A DNA stretch of 64,000 nt from Cepaea nemoralis (Eukaryota; Mollusca; Gastropoda; Stylommatophora; Helicidae), in the NCBI GenBank assembly GCA_014155875.1, contig JACEFZ010022396.1, positions 1-64,000 of the forward strand, written 5' to 3'. Of this stretch, positions 53,423-62,770 are shown piece by piece. A program made the position numbers and the translations under genes. The notes below the pieces were generated by a model. The model was given only the letters and a program-made list of their open reading frames with translations. It made no database searches and was not told the origin of the DNA. The number at the start of each line of letters is the position of its first letter. Positions within the stretch are counted from its first letter, which is position 1.

Positions 53423-53975
53423 TGTCAGAGTCTCACATGGAGTCGGTAGGAACATAAAGATAGAAGGGAATTAGAGAAGGGGCATAACCCCAACACAAGG
53501 GACCTAAAGAGACCCACTCGAATGCTCGAACAATCTAGAGCCTTCGAGAAGGATAGGTCAGTTCGCCTACAGCTCTGTGGACACAGGTGGAACCCGCTTG
53601 CCGCGTGCCAGGACCTGTTCCACGAGAAGCTCGAGGAGAGTTACAGCCCATGTCCGATCGAGACACGTTAGAGGGCAGACGCCGACTGGACATCGAAGAA
53701 GCAACAGGGCTTAACTTAAGAGGGACTTGATAGATTGAACACAAGTGTATTTAGGGGTGTTACTCATAAGATAGATAGATGATAGAGTTTGTTGTAATGA
53801 TTATGTATGATTGCTTTGTTATGAACTCCTGTGATATGCTACTCAAGTGTAGCTGGCTGCGAAAACCATTCTTCGCCAGCTTACTGTAAATAAATTATAT
53901 CAGATAGTATCAGAACGGAGTTTGTTGCCTGTATGAACCCGAGTTTCATTTCCCTAGGTATCTAGGACGTTGACA
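53423..53975 (+). repeat. Solo LTR with 5-bp TSD
   Basis: 553 bp from TGTCAG to TTGACA, flanked by GTATG at 53418-53422 and 53976-53980. AATAAA at about 53889 supports plus orientation. No internal sequence remains, so it arose by LTR-LTR recombination. A diverged relative lies reversed at 55918-56260. Confidence 0.85.
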
Positions 53976-54000
53976 GTATGATATAAGCTGATGTATTCTA

Positions 54001-54805
54001 CTTCTTCTTTCGTTCGCTTGAAATATGTTTATAACTGCAATGTTGTCTATTGTATGAATATAGCTGTCTTGTTTAGTTTACTCAGGAGGTCCATAGAGTT
54101 TATCTTCCACTGTCGTCGCTCTAAGTCAGAAGGTTTGCCTAGATATGTTATATTTTCGGCAGTCTTGGAGTATGTGCTCTGCCATCTGTGACACCAATCC
54201 ACATGTGCACATGGCTGAGTCACCAATCTTGAAATTTGTATACATGAGGTTGCGTAATCTATTGTGTCCTGTTCTGAGGTGCAGAATAATGACTTGTTCT
54301 GGTCTGTCCATAATGTGGTAGTCACCTTGGGCAGGTTTTGGTGGCTTTCTGACTGATTTGATCATTCTTTTCTTTTGGTGATATGTAACGGGCACATCAG
54401 GCTGCTCTTCTTTTGCTTTTTCCTTAGCCAATCAATCAGCTGTCATTTCTGGGTACTACACAGTGGGATGGTATCCACTGTATGGTGACCTTATGCTGAC
54501 TGCTAAGTTCAGAAAGTAGTGTCCTTATTACTGGCAATTTCCCAGACAGGAGCGCATCAAATACCAATTTTGCATCTGTCAATAGCACCACAGGTTGTGT
54601 ACCATGTCTGGTATTAAGTAATTTCTCTGTTGCTATCTTGACTGCCTCAATTTCAGCATCATAGTTATGGCAGTACTTTCCTGTTGGTAATTTGGCCATG
54701 TCCCGAGTATTATTCCTTAGTATTATTTGGGTATTCCATGTACACTCCAGATCGTCCATTTTGAACAGCATTTTGTGCTAACCCATCTGTGTAGATTCAG
54801 ATCCA
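54001..54805 (-). mobile_element. Second A2 copy, 5'-truncated
   Basis: Starts at the left with the reversed tail CTTCTTCTTTCGTTCGCTTG. Encodes RNase H (54436-54771: LPTGKYCHNYDAEIEAVKIA, VVLLTDAKLVFDALL, IQWIPSHC) and the C-terminal part (54126-54431: VIILHLRTGHNRLRNLMYTN, CTCGLVSQMAEHILQDC). It shows the site where C inserted in the 41-47 kb copy in its empty state. Confidence 0.85.
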
Positions 54806-55917
54806 GCAGTTAGGCTGAGAAGGGGCTAGGATAAACATCTAGGCTAGTGGCAAGACAAACTGAATACCACGCAGCTCATGCAAGCAACAAGTTAGAAACA
54901 ATCTTCAAGCAATGCGACCAACTGTTGGGGTGAAACATGTCCTACTTTGACAGCAGCCACAGTATGATGGTTGTCAACAAGCCAGGCCAACGATACACCA
55001 GCAACAAGACGTCAGCCAGTCGGCGCAGTCTGTCATGTTCATAATTTGGGAAAATTTATATAACTCTTGACGGTAGATTGTGACAAATAAAGTGGGTCAG
55101 CTACACTCAGGATGATAGGCAGGGGAAAAACTACAGAATAATTGAATAGATATGGAAGTCATTCCACATGTATGTGAGAACAATCTGTGTACCCTCCGAG
55201 AGAATGAGAGGGGGATAAAGTTGGCAGTGTGATGCTACAATACTGTGACATAAAAGACATTCTCCTCAGTTTGCAGACAACGGTTCTAAGAAGTGCTGTA
55301 TTCACGTGTGATGTTTGTCATTTCCTTATAGGGAAAGGAATGCCATACCGCAAAACACAAAGAGAATGTATTGTCGTAGCTCGAAATAGACTGAAGTTAG
55401 CAGGCTATTAGAACTGGTTAAGCAAGACAAAGTCACTTGAATTTTGAATCTCCATCAAGTCAGATGTAGTTAAACGGGAGTGGGTTGTGTGCCCAAATTG
55501 TGCCTTCTGGGGCTGAGGGTAAGATGATATGGCTTTTTGAATGTTAATTCTTGTATTAGATGATAAAGAGAATACACGTATGTTATGTATTTATGTAGAA
55601 TTTGGTAACTGCAAAGTTACTTCTTGAGAAGATAGCCTGAGGTTAGAACTTTGCACAAAGAACGTTCTATGCCACTGCTAAAAATTCCTATGCTTACCTT
55701 GTTATCTTGCTATGATTGCTAACTCTATATTTGGTGAAGAGTATCTCACTATCATCTGCATTTTGAATGCAGAAAATCTGTTCACTATTCTTCGTATTTG
55801 AACTAAGATTCTCTAGATTAGAGAACTGTCCTTACTAGACACAAGTGCATCAACAAGTCATTATACACATAACTATCACAGCATTAACTCTATCGAACTA
55901 TCTCATTAATCAACAAT
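54806..55917. other. Intergenic, no gene recognised
   Basis: No gene or repeat seen. It may include the remainder of the LTR at 55918-56260, whose left end I could not place. Confidence 0.35.
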
Positions 55918-56260
55918 CTTTAGATTCAACTAGTTTCTGTATCTTGTCCCACTTAAGCTAAACCCTGCTTCTTGTCTGCTGTCCAGTATTCGTCTGCCCG
56001 TTGACGGGCGTCGGGTGGACACGGAGTATGACTTCCCCTGAGCTTCTCGTGCAAGTGGCCCCTGCACGCTTCTGGCGGGTTCCACCTGTGTCAACGACGC
56101 AGTAGGCAAACTGACCCCACGTTCTCGAAGGCCCGAGATTGTTCGGGCACTCGAGCGGTCGTAGTTCAATCCCTTCTTAGGGTTTCTGTCTCGGGGTTGT
56201 ATCCCTTGTATATATCCCTATCTCTCTATATAGAAATACTCTTCATGTGAAATCTTGACA
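55918..56260 (-). repeat. LTR fragment related to the solo LTR at 53.4 kb
   Basis: The minus strand begins TGTCAAGATTTCACATGAAGA, matching TGTCAGAGTCTCACATGGAG. It shares blocks such as GACACAGGTGGAACCCGC, CACGAGAAGCTC and GAACAATCT. The U3-side end at 56260 is clear; the other end and any TSD are not. Confidence 0.65.
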
Positions 56261-56277
56261 ACAGGCATATGAGTTAT

Positions 56278-56345
56278 AATCCTCCTCCTCCTCTTCCTCC
56301 TCCTCCTCCTTTTTATTCTGCTGCTGCAGCTGCCGCCGCTCCATT
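56278..56345 (+). repeat. (TCC)n microsatellite
   Basis: CCTCCTCCT tract followed by GCTGCTGCAGCTGCCGCCGC. Non-coding. Confidence 0.85.
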
Positions 56346-56559
56346 TACCCAAGTTAATTGTTGGGGGAAGATGTAAAGATCTTTCAAGTGCGCTTACTAA
56401 TGCTTTTTGTAAGTTGGTCTTCGTGTATCCAAGGTTGTTCTCGATACCACCACATCATTTTTTACATGAAAATTATACGACAACATTACACCAAAAAAAA
56501 AAAAAGAATAATCATAGCATTAAGCGAAATTTTCTAACTGCATCCAATAAATTATTAGA
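56346..56559. other. Spacer, no gene seen
   Basis: Mixed sequence with an A-run at 56493-56505. Nothing recognised. Confidence 0.35.
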
Positions 56560-56642
56560 CAAGCAGGCAGACAGACAGACAGGGAGGGAGGGAGGGAGGG
56601 ATAGACGGAGTGAGAGACGGAGGGAGAAACGGACGGACGGGT

Positions 56643-56676
<34 letters not shown>

Positions 56677-56812
56677 GGAGGGATGGAGGGAGGGATGGAT
56701 AGACGGAAGGAGAGACGGACGGACGGAAGTGTAGGCAGGCAGTCAGGCAGGCAGGCAGGCAGACAGAGAAACAGAAAGACAGACAGACAAACAGACAGGC
56801 AGGCAGGCAGGC

Positions 56813-56896
<84 letters not shown>

Positions 56897-56936
56897 CCCC
56901 GCCAGGGACTGGGCGAAGCCGGGCCGGGTCAGCTAG
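56560..56936 (+). mobile_element. Helitron-like 3' end with microsatellite interior
   Basis: Ends CCGCCAGGGACTGGGCGAAG then CCGGGCCGGGTCAGCTAG before a T, the same terminus as at 31927. Upstream are GGGA/GACA/GGCA tetranucleotide tracts and (GATA)n at 56815-56895. The 5' terminus was not found. The 31.6 kb copy has the same order (GGGA, GACG, GATA, terminus), so the microsatellite belongs to the element. Confidence 0.65.
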
Positions 56937-57390
56937 TATATGAATAAATATATCGACCCAATATAGAAATACATTGAGGGGTTTACTGAGGGATATCCCA
57001 ACCTAATAACATCTATATGGGATTCTGGTCGCCGTGTCACAGTAGGAACATTTTTTTTCTTCAAATTTTCATTATCTCTTCATTGCTTTCATTTTTTCAT
57101 CTTTTTATTCTTCTCATCCCGTCATCACGCCTTAATGTAGTGACCTGAGGGTCTTCTCCGTGACTATATGTGGTGTTTTATCTATGTATTTGTTTGCTGA
57201 GGAAGGCTAGTCGCCGTAACGTCCTGTATGTGCCGTAATTCTGTTATGTAAAGATGCATTACTCTGTGATATTTTATATTGTTCTTATTTCCATACGTTT
57301 TAAGATATCTTCTGTCCCACAGTCTTCATTTTTGGGATAATTGTTTCTGCAGCTTGGTTGGCTGATTTCTTTCATATTTCCCATAGGTCA
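56937..57390. other. Intergenic, no gene seen
   Basis: AT-rich, no recognised feature. Confidence 0.35.
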
Positions 57391-57829
57391 CAACTTTTGT
57401 ATGGATGTGAAGCGTGGACAATTAGCAGACAAGCTGGGGTGGGGGGGGGGGGGGCATGTGATGGCAGTGGAAATGAGGTTTCTGAGGCAAATGCAAAGAG
57501 TACCATGGAAAGACAGAAAAACCAATGACCAAATCCTACAAGAAACAAATGAAAATCGTAAACTGATTAGAGAAATTAGACATTGCCGGTCAAACTTTTT
57601 TGTGCATGTTATGAGAAGAAATACATTGGAGAAATTGGTGACAACTGGCAAGATCGAGGTAAAGAGAACAAGCGGTAGACAGACAAGTAAATACCTGGGT
57701 GGCCTGGCTGATCCATGACTCTGGTGATCGTTTGAAATGGCGAATTATGACCGCCCACGCTTATCAGAATGGCACATGAAGGCTGGATGGACTGATCGCT
57801 GACATTGTAAAATAGCATTTCCATATCAG
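57391..57829 (+). pseudogene. Family D C-terminal fragment
   Basis: LLYGCEAWT, MRFLRQMQRVPWKDRKTND, HVMRRNTLEKLVTTGKIE and KYLGGLADP on the plus strand. A G-tract at 57441-57454 disrupts the frame. Same 3' terminus as the fragment at 58769-58894. Confidence 0.75.
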
Positions 57830-58020
57830 ACAATGCATCAAATCTGTTCTTTACCTCTACGTTGAATTTATCTTTATGTCTTCACTCGTCAATGCACTTA
57901 GTTCAAATGGTGTGTTTCTTGGTGTATGTTTGGCCCACTTTAACGTTATATGTATATAGTTTATGATTAATATATGGTCTTTGTAAAAGTCTGCGCTTGG
58001 TATATTGTTTACGACTTTGA
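57830..58020 (-). pseudogene. LINE endonuclease C-terminal fragment (D- or C-type)
   Basis: On the minus strand, NNIPSADFYKDHILIINYIH and LKWAKHTPRNTPFELSAL resemble the end of an APE endonuclease, where the usual xSDH reads YKDH, followed by the basic LK..K linker. Family is uncertain. Confidence 0.4.
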
Positions 58021-58356
58021 TTAGATGCAAAATCCGTAATAAAGGCGCTCCTGTCTGGGAAATGGCCAGTTCTAAGGACATTACTTTCTTAACTTAGCTG
58101 TGAGCATAAGGTCACCACCATACAAAGGATACCACCCCACTGTGGAGTCCCCGGAAACGACAGAGCTGATTGATTGGCTAAGGAAGAAGCAAAGAAGAAC
58201 AACTTGATGTGCCCATATGATTACATACCACCAAAAGAAAAAAAAATGACCACATCAGTCAGAAGGCCACCAAACCCTACTCAATATGATTACCATGTTA
58301 TGGACAGACCAGAACAAGTCATTCTTCTGCGCCTCAGAACAGGACACAATAGATTA

Positions 58357-58894
58357 GTTTAGTTTAGTCTAGTCGTTTAGTCGTTGGATCAACATCACGG
58401 CACACGGTTTAACCCATGAGTGCTCCGTTTTCCTCCTAACTCAAATCTTAGTCTGGAGAAACACAGCTCAATGCACGAACTCCGTTGCATCGGCGAGAAT
58501 CCTTAAATACTTTGGGTAGATTTTTAACTCGAAATTTTGCCCTGGCAGCGCCGTTAGGCTACTCTTTTTCGATTTCCAACTGCCAAGGGATGTTTTACAT
58601 GCGCAACAATACACACGGGCGTCCAATCTCACTACCCAGAGACTAGGGGAAATTTTATTACTGGAAGTCCAGGAGGATTTTTTAAGTAAATCCTCCTGGA
58701 CTCACCTGGGCCTGAACCCGGGACCTCCAGCACTCGAGGCAGACACCATACCTCGAGACCACTCTGCCCCCTGATCCATGACTCTGGTGATCGTTTGAAA
58801 TGGCGAATTATGACCGCCCACGCTTATCAGCATGGCACATGAAGGCTGGATGGACTGATTGCTGACATTGTAAAGTAGCATTAAATAGATTTTA
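58357..58894. mobile_element. Composite insertion: SINE S2 (minus) plus D 3' end (plus)
   Basis: ACACAATAGATTA (58344-58356) and ACACAATGGATTA (58895-58907) flank it. 58357-58768 is SINE S2 reversed: on the minus strand GGGTTCAGGCCC is box B, the body matches 17.4-17.7 kb, and the end is CTAAACTAAAC. 58769-58894 is a D 3' end nearly identical to 57710-57830. Two unrelated pieces in opposite sense share one TSD. Confidence 0.75.
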
Positions 58895-58986
58895 ACACAA
58901 TGGATTATGCAACCACGTGTATACAAAATTCAAGATTGGTGACTCAGCCATGTGCACATGTGGTTTGGCGTCGCAGACCACATACT

Positions 58987-60702
58987 ATGCATACAATAGA
59001 GTTCGATATGATATTTTGATGACCGCACTGATGGAGAAGGGGGTCAATCCCTGGTTGGTGAACTGGATAGCAGCCGTTGCTCTCCGTCTGGGTGCATGGA
59101 CCTCAGGGCCATATGTTTTGACCCCAGGGCTGCCACAGGGATCAGCAATCTCACCAGTGCTCTTTAACCTATATACAAGCAAGATTGCAAACCTAGAAGC
59201 ACCAGGGGTAGGAAGGATACAACATTTGCAGATGATATTCTTGCATATAGGCAGGGGAGAGATAGGGAGCAAACAGCCCAGGAGCTACAGGCGACAGTAG
59301 ACAAAGTGATTGACTGGTGCACTGAAATGAGTGCTGTGATCCATCCAAAAAAGGCAGTTGTTTTGTGGTGCTCTCTGGACAACAGGATTGTGAGAACTGA
59401 TGCCCCAAGTCTCACGATAGATGGTAGAAGCATCAACAGAGAGAACAAATCGAAGTATCTGGGAATCACATTTGACAGGAGCCTGTCCTTCAAGGACCAT
59501 GTGGAGATGGTTGTGTTAAGGTCTCAAAAGGGACTCAATGTACTTAAAACTATGGCTGCAATGGACACAGAGCAGAGAATTCTTTTCACACTATACCAGA
59601 ACTTGATCCTCTCAGTAATTGATTATGGACTAGGACTGCTCACTGTCTCAAAGAGTCAGCTGGTGAAATTAGAGCGCATACAGAACGAAGCTATGCGAGT
59701 CATTCTGGGATGCACCATAGACACCCCAGTTGTGTGTATGCGTTACATCCTGGTTTGCCGACTGTTGCAGGTAGGCTCAATGTGATGCAGGCGAAGGCAT
59801 ACCTCAGAATAGCTGCAGACACAGAGCATGAGGCGCTGGACGCTGTTAAGGGTCAGCGACTGATAAGAGGGAAATCATGCATGGCTCAGGCATCATCAGT
59901 CGATCAGACAGGCGTGCCCCTTGGAGAAAATTAGGACAGGACAGGAGTTGGTCAGAGCTGATAAGAGGGAAATCATGCATGGCTCAGGCATCATCTGTCG
60001 ATCAGACAGGTGTGCCCCTTGGAGAAAATTAGGAGAGGAGTGGGTCAGAGTGCCAGCGGAGCAGTCAGACTTGTGCAGAGTTATAATCACATTGAGCCGG
60101 GAGTGGCCAGCAGGGGCCACGGAAGTGGAAATCCAGCAACTAATTCAGGATAATGCTTGCTCAGGTGATATGATTATCTACACAGATGGGTCGGTGTTGA
60201 GAGGTAAGAGAAGTGCATGGGGGTTCTTAGCAAAAGCTAATAATGGTCGACGTTTGGTGCAGGAGAACCTGGCATATGATACCACAACATCAAGCTTCGT
60301 GCAGAGTGGCTTGCTTCGCTTCGGAAGTCACGGGTGACAAGCATCGTCTGGATCTTTTATCCGGGGCATGCTGGTGTGCTGGGGAATGAACAGGCGGACA
60401 GATTGGCTGGCTCGGCAAAACTTGGTGGAGTATTGATGCACGACAAAGCAGTCATGGTTACGGCCTTATGGGAGCATGTGTACACCTCGGAGTAGCAAAT
60501 GGATCACCATGGACTGGCAAGAATGCGACAGAGAGGGTTGACGAGGGGATCCGGCCGACGATCGACGCTCAGAGGAAAGGCGAGACGGACTTATAATCAG
60601 ATTACTACTGGTACAATTAATGTTGGAACTCTTCGCTGGCTGCTGAGGATGGGGATGGAGCGCTTATGGGAATGCCCCGAATGCTGTGATGTCGGTTCCT
60701 AA
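58987..60702 (+). pseudogene. B RT-RNase H, frameshifted
   Basis: AYNRVRYDILMTALMEKG (motif A region), PGLPQGSAISPVLFNLYT (motif B), a frameshift, then FADD-like remnants near 59225; SKYLGITFDRSLSFKDHVEM (thumb) in 59306-59785. RNase H begins at 60165 (MIIYTDGSVLRGKRSAW) but its Glu/Asp middle is deleted: the frame jumps to the FYPGHAGVLGNEQADRLAG block in another frame. C-terminus: TGTINVGTLRWLLRMG and WECPECCDVGS. A 98-bp direct duplication lies at 59860-60055. Confidence 0.8.
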
Positions 60703-60709
60703 ATCAATC

Positions 60710-60741
<32 letters not shown>
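58987..60741 (+). mobile_element. Family B LINE insertion in A2, AATC tail
   Basis: ATACT on both sides (58982-58986, 60742-60746). 5'-truncated in RT. The tail is AAATCAATCATC(AATC)7. Same subfamily as 37.5-38.8 kb. This copy is repeated in inverted orientation at 62.7-64 kb. Confidence 0.85.
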
Positions 60742-60744
<3 letters not shown>

Positions 60745-61594
60745 CTTCAGGATTGCCCAAACTACAACATATCCAGGCGAACCTTCTGGCCTAGAGAGAC
60801 AACAGTGGAAGATAAACTCTATGGATCGCTGAGTGAACTAAAAAAGACTGTTATATTCATACAAGAGACAACATTGTAGTTATACTGTAGACATATTTCA
60901 GGTGAACGAAAGAAGAAGAATAATTACTTTTAAGGCATTTCGAAATCTTCTGTTGATGAGAATGTAATCAATCTGATTTCAGAGGACAAATGCGAAACTG
61001 TTTTGCGAAAATCACGAACGACAACTTTAACGCGGGTTCAGGGGGTTATTCTTCCATGTCATGTTGCATGGTAGTAAGTAAGCGGTCGGGAAGTTATTTC
61101 TCGAAAATAATCTAAATTCTTCACAACCGGTAAGAGAATTTATAGTTTAGTTTGTATATTAATATTATGAAATAGCTATAAGATCAAATCAAAATCTGGT
61201 ATGGGCAAGGAGTACATGCACCTTCTTCTTCTTCTTCTTCTTCTTCTTCTTCTTCTTCTTCTTCTTCTTCTTCTTCTTCTTCTTCTTCTTCTTCTTCTTC
61301 TTTCGTTCGCTTGAAATGCGAGTCCCATCATCAATTTAATTTTGAGTATTTACAAATGAGACTGCCACAGTAGATAGGCCTTGAAATTCAAAATCTAATG
61401 GTACCTCAATGATGCCTGTATGTCACTTATAAGTGAAGATATTCACATCTTTGTGAAGGTGAGACGAGTTGCGATTTCTCATTCTATTCACCCGTAATGA
61501 GAACTCTCTAATGTGTCCATTACCTCCTCGAACAGGTCTGCGTTGTGTGTGTGCATGTAAGATAGTCTCAAACGGCCATATGAAAACTGACTTC
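59382..61594 (+). repeat. Left arm of a large inverted repeat
   Basis: Sequence is repeated in reverse complement at 61892-64000. The arm holds part of the B insertion, the end of A2 and about 670 bp of flank, including (CTT)n at 61222-61301. It may extend further left than 59382, because the right arm is cut by the window edge. Confidence 0.95.
61222..61301 (-). repeat. (GAA)n expansion on an A2-type tail
   Basis: About 80 bases of CTT followed by TCGTTCGCTTGAAATGCGAG, the reversed A-family terminus. The right-arm counterpart (62185-62258) is two units shorter. I infer an A2 tail with a grown GAA tract; the 5' extent of this copy is unclear. Confidence 0.75.
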
Positions 61595-61891
61595 GCATGG
61601 TACACAATACTGGCCTATTTATAGCCCGTCAAAGTCCCGTGATTTTCGGAATTTAAGAAAAATATGACCCTATTAGGAATCGGGTCAAATTTTCGGGAGC
61701 AAGCAACGAGATCGGCAGGTCACGTGATCAAGGTCGCAAATGTCCGATCACGACATTGAACTATAGTAACTGGGCAAAACGTGCGATTTGACCTACTAAA
61801 GTTAAATAGAACACAAGTTTAAAGATTATTAATAATTTATTTGTATACTTGTACTATTTTGTAATCATTTCACATGACGGAACATATTTTT
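61595..61891. other. 297-bp spacer at the palindrome centre
   Basis: Unique, AT-rich to the right, no coding frame or element ends recognised. It separates the two arms. Confidence 0.7.
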
Positions 61892-62735
61892 GAAGTCAGT
61901 TTTCATATGGCCGTTTGAGACTATCTTACATGCACACACACAACGCAGACCTGTTCGAGGAGGTAATGGACACATTAGAGAGTTCTCATTACGGGTGAAT
62001 AGAATGAGAAATCGCAACTCGTCTCACCTTCACAAAGATGTGAATATCTTCACTTATAAGTGACATACAGGCATCATTGAGGTACCATTAGATTTTGAAT
62101 TTCAAGGCCTATCTACTGTGGCAGTCTCATTTGTAAATACTCAAAATTAAATTGATGATGGGACTCGCATTTCAAGCGAACGAAAGAAGAAGAAGAAGAA
62201 GAAGAAGAAGAAGAAGAAGAAGAAGAAGAAGAAGAAGAAGAAGAAGAAGAAGAAGAAGGTGCATGTACTCCTTGCCCATACCAGATTTTGATTTGATCTT
62301 ATAGCTATTTCATAATATTAATATACAAACTAAACTATAAATTCTCTTACCGGTTGTGAAGAATTTAGATTATTTTCGAGAAATAACTTCCCGACCGCTT
62401 ACTTACTACCATGCAACATGACATGGAAGAATAACCCCCTGAACCCGCGTTAAAGTTGTCGTTCGTGATTTTCGCAAAACAGTTTCGCATTTGTCCTCTG
62501 AAATCAGATTGATTACATTCTCATCAACAGAAGATTTCGAAATGCCTTAAAAGTAATTATTCTTCTTCTTTCGTTCACCTGAAATATGTCTACAGTATAA
62601 CTACAATGTTGTCTCTTGTATGAATATAACAGTCTTTTTTAGTTCACTCAGCGATCCATAGAGTTTATCTTCCACTGTTGTCTCTCTAGGCCAGAAGGTT
62701 CGCCTGGATATGTTGTAGTTTGGGCAATCCTGAAG

Positions 62736-62770
<35 letters not shown>

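Larger units (their letters stand above)
58021..60920 (+). mobile_element. Third A2 copy, split by a SINE/D composite and a B insertion
   Basis: A2 RNase H (58021-58356: IILRLRTGHNRL reads as VILLRLRTGHNRL) resumes at 58895 (GLCNHVYTKFKIGDSAMCTC in degraded form), stops at the B insertion, and resumes at 60742 (LQDCPNYNISRRTFWPRE). The tail is CAGGTGAACGAAAGAAGAAG at 60900-60920. Confidence 0.8.
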
